Assembly (NCBI GenBank): GCA_963768075.1
Contig: CAVYHD010000032.1
Location: 62,001-126,000, forward strand
DNA: 64,000 nucleotides
Reading direction: 5' to 3'
Source of the DNA: QHXW01 sp963768075
GTDB lineage: Bacteria; Acidobacteriota; Terriglobia; Bryobacterales; Bryobacteraceae
Shown here: positions 19,877-28,194 of the stretch, one piece after another
Position numbering within the stretch: the first letter of the stretch is position 1
Layout of the letters: each line of letters begins with the position of its first letter
Notes under the pieces: model-generated
Told to the model about the DNA's origin: nothing
Database searches by the model: none
What the model saw: the letters and a program-made list of their open reading frames with translations, nothing else
Translations under genes and position numbers: made by a program

Positions 19877-20557
19877 ATGAACCGGCGCCGATTCCTCGCC
19901 GCAGCTGCCGCCACTACGGCCGGATTGCGCGCCACGGACTCGAAGATCCTGCTTCCGAGCGATCAGCCCGACGAACGCGGCTTCCGCCTGATGTGGTACA
20001 ACCCGGTGGCGCCGATTGACACGGCGTCCTGGCGGCTCAAGATTGGCGGGCTGGTGGAGCGGCCGGCCGCGCTGTCCGTCGCGGAGCTCCGCCAGATTCC
20101 CCAGGAAACACAGAATTCGCGCATGAAGTGCGTGCAGTGCTGGTCGGCCCGGACAACCTGGGGCGGATTCCGTTTTCCGCATCTGGTGGAGATGGCGAAA
20201 CCCAAGGCCGGGGCGAAAGCGATCCGCATCGATTGCGCGGACAAATGGTACGAATATTTCTCCCTCCAGGATCTGCTCTCGCCGCGCGTGCTGCTGGCGC
20301 TCGATATGGCGGGAGCGCCGCTGGCCGATAAACATGGCGCGCCATTGCGATTGATCGATCCGGGGCGCTACGGCTACAAGTCCGCCAAACTGATTACGGC
20401 GATCACCTTCGTCGCCGAAGGCAAGGGAAGCATGGCGTGCGACATCGGTCCCTACTACTCGCCCACCGGGGAAATCCAGTCGGGCTTCGACCATCCCCTC
20501 GATCTGGGAGCCAACATCCGCAGAAAGATCACGGGCGGCGAGATCACGGAGTATTGA
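19877..20557 (+). CDS. Tat-exported molybdopterin oxidoreductase, MsrP/sulfite-oxidase type
   Basis: A twin-arginine leader (NRRRFLAAAAA) precedes a single oxidoreductase molybdopterin-binding domain. The segment MKCVQCWSARTTW aligns with the Mo-binding region of MsrP (YedY); Cys85 is the probable molybdenum ligand, with an extra Cys88. The 226-residue length is slightly short for MsrP. It would act in the periplasm as a reductase or oxidase, for example on sulfoxides. No MsrQ-like haem membrane partner is in the window. The stop overlaps the next gene's start (TGATG), so the genes are coupled. Confidence 0.85.
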   Translation: MNRRRFLAAAAATTAGLRATDSKILLPSDQPDERGFRLMWYNPVAPIDTASWRLKIGGLVERPAALSVAELRQIPQETQNSRMKCVQCWSARTTWGGFRFPHLVEMAKPKAGAKAIRIDCADKWYEYFSLQDLLSPRVLLALDMAGAPLADKHGAPLRLIDPGRYGYKSAKLITAITFVAEGKGSMACDIGPYYSPTGEIQSGFDHPLDLGANIRRKITGGEITEY

Positions 20558-21714
20558 TGCTCGCGCTGACCAAGCGCCGGTTCGTGCAACTCGCCGGGCT
20601 TTCCATCGCCAATCGAATTCTCCCCCGCAGGATGTGGGCCGAACCAGCGCCGCGGAAAGCGGATGCTCGCAAGGTCATCCTGGTCACGTTCGGCGGCGGC
20701 GTGCGTTATGCGGAGACGTTTGCGCCGGAAGGGCTGCGCAACATTCCGCGCCTGGTGGCGATGAAGCCGCAGGGGCTTTTCTTCCGAGACTGCAGCAATG
20801 CCGGTGTGCTCTCGCATTACAACTCCACGGCCAGCATTCTGACGGGTAATTGGCAGCGCGTAGACGATTTCGGTTTCCAGCCTCCCGCTGCGCCCACCAT
20901 CTTCGAGTACTATCGGCAGCAAACCGGCGCTGCGCCGACCGATGCGTGGATCATCGCGACCAACAAAAGCTTCGCGCAGATCGGCTCGGGCTCGGACCGC
21001 ACCCTGGGCCAGCCTTACGGCGCCAACGTGGTGTTGCCCAAGCAGCTTCTGCTCGAGGCCGTCGAGAGCGTGGTGAAGAAAAAGCCCAGCGCCGGTGTGG
21101 CCGATCGCGAGAATGTGCTGCGGCATCTCGAGACCATCCTCAGTGAAGGCTACGAGGGCGTCGGCTGGACCATTTTCAAAACCGGCCGGCAGTTGGATCA
21201 GCACGTCCGCGAAACGCTGACACACGCGCTGGTCGAATACATCAATGGGCCGGAAGCGCCTTCTTCGGGCGACGAACTGACCTTCTTCATCACGCGCGAA
21301 GTGATGCGCGAGTTTGCGCCGCGCCTTCTTCTGGTGAATTTCTGGGACATGGACGTGGCGCATTGGGGCTCGTACTCGCTTTACTTGCAGGCCATCACCA
21401 AGACTGACCGGTTGACGGGAATGCTGTGGGACGAAATTCAGTCCAACGCCGCCTACAAGGACAAGACTACGATGCTGGTGCTGCCTGAGCTGGGGCGTGA
21501 CGGAGACATCAATGCCGCCAACGGGTTTCTGAATCACCGCTCGGGCGATGCGTCGTGCCGCAACATGTGGATGCTGGCCATGGGTGCGGGCGCTGCGCCG
21601 GGAGAAATCGAACGGCCGGTGTTTCATGTCGATCTGGCGGCGACCGCGGCCGAACTGCTCGGCGTCAGGACCGGGGAACTCACGGGCAAGACCATCGGAG
21701 AGATCCAGAGTTGA
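20557..21714 (+). CDS. Tat-exported sulfatase/alkaline-phosphatase-like protein
   Basis: Starts at ATG 20557 inside the TGATG overlap with the molybdopterin oxidoreductase gene. A Tat-like leader (TKRRFVQLAGLS) is followed by a sulfatase-like core: KVILVTFGGGVRYAETFAPEG, then SHYNSTASILTG where the catalytic Ser/Thr would lie, and a late VLPELGRDGD that stands where sulfatases have a DHG metal motif. The latter is altered, so metal binding and activity are uncertain. Its role is unknown, but co-translation with the neighbouring genes suggests a shared periplasmic pathway. Confidence 0.65.
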   Translation: MLALTKRRFVQLAGLSIANRILPRRMWAEPAPRKADARKVILVTFGGGVRYAETFAPEGLRNIPRLVAMKPQGLFFRDCSNAGVLSHYNSTASILTGNWQRVDDFGFQPPAAPTIFEYYRQQTGAAPTDAWIIATNKSFAQIGSGSDRTLGQPYGANVVLPKQLLLEAVESVVKKKPSAGVADRENVLRHLETILSEGYEGVGWTIFKTGRQLDQHVRETLTHALVEYINGPEAPSSGDELTFFITREVMREFAPRLLLVNFWDMDVAHWGSYSLYLQAITKTDRLTGMLWDEIQSNAAYKDKTTMLVLPELGRDGDINAANGFLNHRSGDASCRNMWMLAMGAGAAPGEIERPVFHVDLAATAAELLGVRTGELTGKTIGEIQS

Positions 21715-22985
21715 TGGAGGGCACGCCTAAAGTCTCCGCCACGCTTCAGGCGCTCATCGATAAAGGCCTGTTCGACCGCCTGCCGCCCACCTTCTCCACC
21801 TTTTTCTTCGAACAGATGCAGGAGTGGGAACTGCTGTTCCCCGCCGAGCGCAGCTACCATGAGCGGTTGTTCAGCTTGCTCGACCGCTCCCAGCCCGAAG
21901 TGGTGGATCGCCTTTTCGCGCCCCTGCGCCGCGCGGAGCAAACCATGGGCGTAAATGAGAAGATCTGGCCCAGGCGGCATTTCACGCTGGAGCAGGTGGA
22001 CTTCCTGAACCGCTCGCCGCATTACCCCGAGTGGCGCAAAGCGGTGGCGGACATTTTCGCGCGGCTTGATCCGGTGCTGGACGAGGAGATGGCGCGCGCG
22101 GGCCACGCGCGGTTGGTGGTGGTGACGGCACCGCCGGAGCTGCCCATGGGGGCCGACCGCATGTGGCTGCGCATCCAGCAGCACGGCAAGCGTGTTCCCA
22201 TTGAGCCGCCGGAGGACGGCGCGGACTACGTGCCGCTGCTGCTGACCGGCGCACCGCGCAAGTCGGGCGCTCCATCCATTGCCGAGCGATTCGCCGGCAC
22301 GCCACATCGCGAGCTATACGCCGCCTGGACCATCGAAGCGGGCAGCGCGCTCGGCAGCCTGGGAAAAGGCGCGGGCAACGTAGTCCAGCTGAGTTACAGC
22401 CAACTCGAGGACTATCGCGCGCGCCTCACCACCGAGGTACGGCACATCGTTGAAACACAGGAAATCCGAGGTCCGCAGCAGCTCGTGGCCCGGCTGAAAG
22501 AGCTCAAGATTCGCAACTCCGAAGGCGGCCTGGGCCGCGATCCCCTTCTCGCCGAGTTCGCTCGCGCCGTGCTCTTAAGCGGCAACGGCACACTGCTCAT
22601 CAACAACACTTTTGTCGAGTGGAGCGCGGTGCAGGCCGTGCGGCGCGCCCGGCCATCGGTGGCGATTGTCTCCTTCGGCATTCGCAACAAGGTCAAGCCT
22701 TTTACGAGCCTGCTGATCTATACCAACCAGGACACCGCCAATCCGATTCCAACCCAAATGGACATGCTTGGCTCCTATGTGGATCTCGAAATCTTCTATC
22801 AGTACCTCTGGCAGGAGTTCGAGAAATACGTGGAATACCGCCGCAACACGGCTTATCTGTTCGTGGGCGACGGGATGGACGAACTGCTGACGATCGCGCC
22901 GCCCGATTTTCCATTGCTGGCCGCCACCGGGCCGGTGCCGTTGACCGAGGTGTTTGGGGCAATGAAGAACTGGCTGAGCGTGTAG
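21714..22985 (+). CDS. Unrecognised 423-residue protein, coupled to sulfatase-like gene
   Basis: Starts at ATG 21714 in a second TGATG overlap with the upstream gene; the longer frame from 21555 overlaps that gene and is rejected. The product has no signal peptide, no membrane segment and no family motif I recognise. It is mixed alpha/beta, with a charged helical middle and a region near residues 280-310 reading GTLLINNTFVEWSA. Coupling to an exported sulfatase-like protein and a molybdopterin enzyme suggests a linked cytoplasmic function. I assign none. Confidence 0.85.
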   Translation: MEGTPKVSATLQALIDKGLFDRLPPTFSTFFFEQMQEWELLFPAERSYHERLFSLLDRSQPEVVDRLFAPLRRAEQTMGVNEKIWPRRHFTLEQVDFLNRSPHYPEWRKAVADIFARLDPVLDEEMARAGHARLVVVTAPPELPMGADRMWLRIQQHGKRVPIEPPEDGADYVPLLLTGAPRKSGAPSIAERFAGTPHRELYAAWTIEAGSALGSLGKGAGNVVQLSYSQLEDYRARLTTEVRHIVETQEIRGPQQLVARLKELKIRNSEGGLGRDPLLAEFARAVLLSGNGTLLINNTFVEWSAVQAVRRARPSVAIVSFGIRNKVKPFTSLLIYTNQDTANPIPTQMDMLGSYVDLEIFYQYLWQEFEKYVEYRRNTAYLFVGDGMDELLTIAPPDFPLLAATGPVPLTEVFGAMKNWLSV

Positions 22986-23154
22986 TTATGGAAGATCTCC
23001 GTATCATACTGAAAAACATAAACTTAGCATAGTAACGGTACTACCAGCCGACTAACTGCGCCAATCGATCCCAAAGTTTTGTAGAATTGTTCAAGGGGTT
23101 GGAAGCAGAACGAGCCAGGTGGATGCCCCCTCCGATGCAACCCGTTGGATCTAA

Positions 23155-23721
23155 ATGACTAAAGAGCTTCAGGACGCCCGCCGGCCTCTTTTGTGGTTCG
23201 CACTCCGGGTCCGTTCCAACTACGAGCGAATAGCCGCGGTCCATTTGCGCGAGAGGGGGTTCGAGGAATTCTCGCCCTCCTATCAAGTGCAGCGGCGCTG
23301 GTCGGACCGCACGAAGACCATGGAGCAATTCCTGTTCCCGGGGTATGTGTTTTCCCGCCTCAATCCTCACGATCGCCTTCTGGCGGTGACGGTACCAGGG
23401 GTGGTGGGTCTGGTGGGGTTCGGGAAAGTGCCCTCCGCAATCCCGGACCAGGAAATCGAGAGCATCCGGACGATGGTCCGGTCGGGCCTGCTGATGAAAC
23501 CCTGGCCGTTCCTGGAGGTGGGCCAGAGGGTGTTGATCGAGCGGGGACCTTTGGCCGGGGTGGAGGGGATTCTCGAGGACGTCAAGGGCAAATTCCGGCT
23601 GGTGGTCTCGATTTCGCTGCTCCAGAGGTCGGTCTCGGCGGAGATAGATCGGGCCTGGGTTCGCCCCATATCATCCTCTCCAGCCAAGCAGATTTTGATG
23701 GATCGCCCCTGTGCACTTTGA
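23155..23721 (+). CDS. NusG-family antiterminator, UpxY/RfaH-like
   Basis: The 188-residue protein has an N-terminal NGN domain (WFALRVRSNYERIAAVHLRE and the FPGYVF motif) and a C-terminal KOW domain (GQRVLIERGPLAGVEGIL). It is a specialised NusG paralogue rather than housekeeping NusG, since it heads a run of polysaccharide and surface-protein genes. Specialised NusGs such as UpxY and RfaH keep RNA polymerase elongating through long capsule or polysaccharide operons. Whether it binds an ops-like site in this locus was not tested. Confidence 0.85.
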   Translation: MTKELQDARRPLLWFALRVRSNYERIAAVHLRERGFEEFSPSYQVQRRWSDRTKTMEQFLFPGYVFSRLNPHDRLLAVTVPGVVGLVGFGKVPSAIPDQEIESIRTMVRSGLLMKPWPFLEVGQRVLIERGPLAGVEGILEDVKGKFRLVVSISLLQRSVSAEIDRAWVRPISSSPAKQILMDRPCAL

Positions 23722-23752
23722 AGCAAAGCGTGCGAGAATTGACAAGCTTCCT

Positions 23753-24784
23753 ATGATTTGCAGCAAATGGGCCGGCTGCCTGCTCGTCGCCGCACTGAGC
23801 GTTCCAGCCTTTTCGCAGCAGCCCCAGCCGGTTGCCGGCGGCCAGACTCCTCAAGCTCCGCCCGCGGCCGGCCAAGCGCCGCCAGCGGCAGAACCGGCCG
23901 GGGAACAGGTTCGGCCGGACTACACCTTCGCGGCGGGCGACCAGATCCTTATCCGCGCTCCAGGGGCGGATGAAATCAATGAAAAGCCTTTTCGCATTGA
24001 TGCGGAAGGTTTCCTCAACCTGCCTTTAATCGGCCGCGTGAAGGCGGGCGGCCTCAACATAACCCAACTGGAAGCAGAACTGGTCAAGCGCCTGCGCGAA
24101 TACATTGTTCAACCCCAGGTGTTTGTGAGCGTCACCCAGTTTCACGGCGCGCCCGTGTTCTTCGAAGGGATGTTCCTGCACCCGACCATTGTTACTCTGC
24201 AAGGGCGCCGGACGCTGCTGGAGATGCTGGCTGTGGTGGGCGGACTGCAACCGAACGCCGCACGGCGGATCAAGATCCGGCGGATGGCCGAATATGGCGT
24301 AATTCCGCTTCCCGGGGCGGTGCAGGATCCAGAGAAAAAATACAGCGTGGTAGAAATCAGCATGGCCAGCCTGCGGGAAAGCATAAATCCCGCCGAGGAT
24401 ATTGTGCTCGAGCCCTACGACGTAGTCAGTGTTGACCGGGCAGAGTTGATCTATGTGTCGGGTGAAGTCGTGAAGATCGGCGGCATCGAGCTGGGCGAGC
24501 GGGATTCGATGTCAATCACGCAAGCGCTGGCTTTGTCCGGCGGCTTCACGAAAGACGCCAACCGGTCGAAAGCAAGGGTATTGCGGCCGGTTCTCAACAC
24601 CAATCGGCGCGCGGAAATCGATATAAATCTCAACGGCATATATGAAGGAAAAGTAAACGATTTCCCCTTGCTGCCGAATGACGTACTTTTTATTCCGCAC
24701 TCAAATGAGCGTACGATTTTGACGGTTGCAGGAACCATCGGTATGGCCACGCTCGCTCCATTCATCTATCTGGCGTTGAAGTAA
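23753..24784 (+). CDS. Polysaccharide export protein, Wza-like, with SLBB domains
   Basis: ATG 23753 gives a clean signal peptide (CSKWAGCLLVAALSVPAFS); the frame extends upstream to a GTG at 23711 but that start would precede the leader. A proline-rich linker is followed by a Poly_export domain (YTFAAGDQILIRAPG and GFLNLPLIGRVKAGG) and SLBB domains. Proteins of this type form the outer-membrane channel or periplasmic part of capsule and exopolysaccharide export. There is no lipobox cysteine evident and the C-terminus is hydrophobic (GTIGMATLAPFIYLALK). It follows the UpxY-like factor directly, which fits an export operon. Confidence 0.85.
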   Translation: MICSKWAGCLLVAALSVPAFSQQPQPVAGGQTPQAPPAAGQAPPAAEPAGEQVRPDYTFAAGDQILIRAPGADEINEKPFRIDAEGFLNLPLIGRVKAGGLNITQLEAELVKRLREYIVQPQVFVSVTQFHGAPVFFEGMFLHPTIVTLQGRRTLLEMLAVVGGLQPNAARRIKIRRMAEYGVIPLPGAVQDPEKKYSVVEISMASLRESINPAEDIVLEPYDVVSVDRAELIYVSGEVVKIGGIELGERDSMSITQALALSGGFTKDANRSKARVLRPVLNTNRRAEIDINLNGIYEGKVNDFPLLPNDVLFIPHSNERTILTVAGTIGMATLAPFIYLALK

Positions 24785-24819
24785 ATTTCCGGGTCTTTAC
24801 GCTATACTGTTCGTTCAAC

Positions 24820-25488
24820 ATGAGATCTGAGCGCAAAGGCATGCCAGCCCGCTTCTGGTTGTCTCAGGTTGTATCGGTTCTCCTGGCGCTGCCGCCCAGC
24901 GCCGGAGCCCAGCAACCCGCGGCTCCCGCTGAGACCAAACCGGCCGGGCCGGCGATGCAAAGCCTCAAGGTGGTTCCGCTCGCGGGCAACGGAGAGAGCA
25001 ACGATCTGGAGCGCCGGGTGATGGCTCCGTTAGTGGTCGACGTATTGGATCTTCAGGATCGTCCGATCGAAGGGGCGGAGGTGGTGTTTCGCTTTCCGCT
25101 GCGAGGGCCATCGGCCGTGTTTGCCGATCAAAAGAGCGCGAAGACGGTGCGAACAAACGGTCAAGGCGAAGCGGCCGCAACGGGCTGGACGGCCAATAGC
25201 GAAGTCGGCAGTTTTCAGGTCCACGTAACGGCAGCGTACGGCAATCAGATCGGCGAGACTACGATCACGATGTCCAACGCGACGCGAGTCGCTGACGTTG
25301 ACTTGAACCGAAGCGCTAAACGCAAGAGCCTATGGTCTTCGAAGTGGTTCAGGATTGGGCTCATCGCCGCCGCCGCCGGCCTGGTGGTGGGAATCGTGCT
25401 GGCGACACGGGGAGGAAAAGGAACCGCTGCCAGCACGGGTACAATCACTGTCACCCCGGGTTCCCCCAGCGTGGGAGGCCCTCCGTAG
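24820..25488 (+). CDS. Exported Ig-like (Big_1-type) protein with C-terminal membrane segment
   Basis: A signal peptide and an Ala/Pro-rich linker precede one Ig-like domain of about 100 residues with the typical core VDVLDLQDRPIEGAEVVF and TNGQGEAAATGW. A single hydrophobic segment follows near residues 175-195 (FRIGLIAAAAGLVVGIVLA), then a Ser/Thr/Pro-rich tail. Big_1 domains are common in invasin-like surface proteins. The gene sits between the Wza-like and three-repeat secreted genes, so it is probably part of the same envelope locus. Confidence 0.7.
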   Translation: MRSERKGMPARFWLSQVVSVLLALPPSAGAQQPAAPAETKPAGPAMQSLKVVPLAGNGESNDLERRVMAPLVVDVLDLQDRPIEGAEVVFRFPLRGPSAVFADQKSAKTVRTNGQGEAAATGWTANSEVGSFQVHVTAAYGNQIGETTITMSNATRVADVDLNRSAKRKSLWSSKWFRIGLIAAAAGLVVGIVLATRGGKGTAASTGTITVTPGSPSVGGPP

Positions 25489-25542
25489 GACATGCGAGCG
25501 GCACTCGTAACGCACGTTTCAACCGGAGAGGATCACCAGTAG

Positions 25543-27354
25543 ATGCTTTCGCGCTGGGCAAGTCAACGCGCAGTGTTCTTTTTGGCGGTCGCGGCGCCGG
25601 CTCTAGCACAGCAAACCAATTTCACGTTCAACTACGTGCTGGCGACCACTCAAAATGCCGTGCCGCTGCAGCCCGGGGGAACGATCGCGTTTCCGCCCAC
25701 GACGCTCAATTCGGTTGCGCAAGCGGTCTTGAACATTACCAACACCAGCGCGGGGGCGCGGATTGACAACATATCCAGCAGCGGCGCGGCGTTTACGCTG
25801 CAGGGCCTGCCGGCATTCCCGGACTTGGTCGGCTCGCAGCAGACCCTTCAGGTGCTAATTCGCTATCAACCCAGCGGATCGAGCACCGACGCCGGCCAGA
25901 TTCAGATCACATTCGATTCAGGCGCGCAGGTGGCGTTCGGGTTGCAGGGCACTTTGAGCGCCCCGAAGCTTGTGTATCAGGTTACGCAGAGCGGGCAGAC
26001 AGCTACTGTTGCAGCAGGCGGCACGATTGCGATGCCGGCAACCAGCGTTGGATCGACAAGTACGGCGACCATTACGGTGCAGAACGCGGGGAACCTATCC
26101 GCCACCATCAACTCGATCATCCTGACCGGACAGAATTTTCAGATCAGCAACACCCCGGCGCTTCCGGAAATCCTGGTGCCCAGCGCGAGCTTTACGTTCA
26201 AGCTGACGTTCGCTCCGACGCAAGCCGCGACAGACCAGGCCGCGTTGGCGGTCGGCACCGATTCCTTTACCCTGACAGGGCAAGGACTGGGTGCAAACCT
26301 GGTGTTTTCCTACAAGGCGGCGGGGACCACGGTGACGCTCGGGCCCACGGACTCGGTCGTCTTTGCGCCGGTGATGATCACACAAACCGGGCACGTTACT
26401 TTCGTGATCACCAATAACGGGACGGTGACGGACAACATATTCAATATCGGAATTGTTGAGCCAAACAGCCCCTTCTCGGTCTCGGGATTGCCGGCGCTGC
26501 CAGTCAACGTGGCGCCGAACGGACAATCCAGCTTCACTTTGAGCTTTACGCCGACTACCGAGGGGTTTGTCGGCGGGACATTGCGGGTGGGTAACACAAC
26601 AATCGGGTTGATCGGTTCGGGTACACCGCCGCCGGCGCTGCCGGCATACACTCTGACCGGTCCTACCGGCAGTGTTTCCGCAATGACTCAGCCGAGCGTG
26701 GGCCTCACTCTGGCCAGTCCGTATCCGGCGGCTATCGCGGGAGCATTGACGCTGAGCACGTCGGGCGATCTGCCGAGTGATCCGGCGGTGCAATTTTCAA
26801 CCGGCGGACGCACGGTCGCGTTTGTCATCGCGGCAAACACCACCGACGCGGTTTTCGCGGGGCAAGGCCCCCAGATCCAACTGCAAACCGGGACCGTAGC
26901 CAGTGCGTTCACGTTGACGCCGTCGTTTGCTACGCAGGCGGGCGATATAAGCCTGACGCCGAGCTCGCCATCCACGCTGCAATTTACGGTAGCCCCTGCC
27001 GCACCAACGATTATTTCGCTTCAGGCCGGGAGTATAACGGCAAACGGATTTGTGTTGACCGCGGTAGGATATTCTACGACGCGTTCACTAAGTACCCTGG
27101 CCGTGCAGTTCACGGCAGGAGCGGGCTTCCAGGTCGCCACCGGGCCGGTGAACATTGATCTGACCCATGTTGCCGCGGCCTGGTTCGCGAGCACAGCATC
27201 CGATGCGTTCGGCGGCCAGTTTACGGTGACGGTTCCATTCACTCTAAGTGGAACCGTAGCCGCAGGCCAGACTTTGACTGGCAGTATCGCTTCCGTCTCC
27301 GCCACTCTGAGTAATTCGCTGGGTACATCCAGTGCGTTGCAAACAGCCTTCTAA
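25543..27354 (+). CDS. Secreted protein with three choice-of-anchor-D-like repeats
   Basis: The signal peptide ends near residue 22 (LAVAAPALAQ). Three similar units of about 110 residues follow, each with a strand pattern of TVTLxP(G)GTIAF.P..., then an ASPM-SPD-2-Hydin-like beta sandwich: about residues 25-133, 136-245 and 247-355. The last 250 residues form a different Thr/Ser-rich beta domain. Such modules occur on cell-surface and adhesin proteins. It lies in the UpxY-led block and may be a matrix or surface protein. Confidence 0.8.
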   Translation: MLSRWASQRAVFFLAVAAPALAQQTNFTFNYVLATTQNAVPLQPGGTIAFPPTTLNSVAQAVLNITNTSAGARIDNISSSGAAFTLQGLPAFPDLVGSQQTLQVLIRYQPSGSSTDAGQIQITFDSGAQVAFGLQGTLSAPKLVYQVTQSGQTATVAAGGTIAMPATSVGSTSTATITVQNAGNLSATINSIILTGQNFQISNTPALPEILVPSASFTFKLTFAPTQAATDQAALAVGTDSFTLTGQGLGANLVFSYKAAGTTVTLGPTDSVVFAPVMITQTGHVTFVITNNGTVTDNIFNIGIVEPNSPFSVSGLPALPVNVAPNGQSSFTLSFTPTTEGFVGGTLRVGNTTIGLIGSGTPPPALPAYTLTGPTGSVSAMTQPSVGLTLASPYPAAIAGALTLSTSGDLPSDPAVQFSTGGRTVAFVIAANTTDAVFAGQGPQIQLQTGTVASAFTLTPSFATQAGDISLTPSSPSTLQFTVAPAAPTIISLQAGSITANGFVLTAVGYSTTRSLSTLAVQFTAGAGFQVATGPVNIDLTHVAAAWFASTASDAFGGQFTVTVPFTLSGTVAAGQTLTGSIASVSATLSNSLGTSSALQTAF

Positions 27355-27403
27355 GGAAGATGAGCCGGAAGATACTGCGTTGTAATGCCCCGCGGCAGCC
27401 TTT

Positions 27404-28171
27404 GTGAGAGCCATCGACCAAGCGACGCCTTATCTGTCCGTGGTAGTACCTGCCTACAACGAGGAAAACACGCTCGCCACGGTAATTCGCAAGCTCACAC
27501 AACTACCGCACTTACGCGAAGTCATTATCGTGGATGACTGCTCGAACGATCGCACGCTTGAGATAGCGCATCAGCTATCCACCGAATATCCGCAGATCAA
27601 GGTCGTGCGCCACTCGGCGAACTCCGGGAAAACCCAGGCCTTGAAAACCGGGTTCCAGCATACAACGGGCGAGATTGTGATTGTGCAGGATGCCGACCTG
27701 GAATACGATCCCACCGAGATTCCCGCCTTGATTCAGCCCATCGTCGAGGGATACGCGGATGTCGTATACGGTTCCCGGTTCCTGGTCCGAAAGACATCCC
27801 GCGTACTGTACTTCTACCACTATCTGGCAAATCGAGCACTTACCTTTTCGTCCAATCTATTTACGAATATCAATCTAACTGACGTAGAAACGGGTTACAA
27901 AGCTCTGAGGGGCGATATTATCCGGTCCATGATTATTACATCCACAGGATTCGGGTTCGAGATCGAAGTTACAGCCAAGGTATGCAAATTGAAGTGTTCT
28001 ATCTACGAAGCGCCGATCAGTTACTACGGACGAACTTACCAGGAAGGCAAGAAGATCAGCGCTTGGGATGGAGTTGCCGCCTTCTGGTATATCATCCGCT
28101 ATAACCTGTTCTGTAGCGTCAAGTCCAGTTTTCGGAAAGCACCCGGCTCACTGTCCCAAGGCGCGGAATAG
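27404..28171 (+). CDS. Family 2 glycosyltransferase (DPM/GT2-like)
   Basis: Start is a GTG at 27404 without a clear ribosome site. The 255-residue protein has the GT2 opening SVVVPAYNEENTLATVIR, IIVDDCSNDRT, and the acidic metal motif QDADLEYDP (DxD type), and it resembles dolichol-phosphate-mannose-type transferases. There are no obvious membrane helices beyond a weak segment near the C-terminus. It would transfer a sugar to a lipid carrier or similar acceptor, consistent with the polysaccharide locus it ends. Confidence 0.85.
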   Translation: MRAIDQATPYLSVVVPAYNEENTLATVIRKLTQLPHLREVIIVDDCSNDRTLEIAHQLSTEYPQIKVVRHSANSGKTQALKTGFQHTTGEIVIVQDADLEYDPTEIPALIQPIVEGYADVVYGSRFLVRKTSRVLYFYHYLANRALTFSSNLFTNINLTDVETGYKALRGDIIRSMIITSTGFGFEIEVTAKVCKLKCSIYEAPISYYGRTYQEGKKISAWDGVAAFWYIIRYNLFCSVKSSFRKAPGSLSQGAE

Positions 28172-28194
28172 ATACCCCGCCGGTTGAGATTCCA

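Noticed and set aside
20455..21627. 390-residue open frame on the minus strand over the sulfatase-like gene
   Set aside because: Shadow of the coupled plus-strand gene; no motif or start support.
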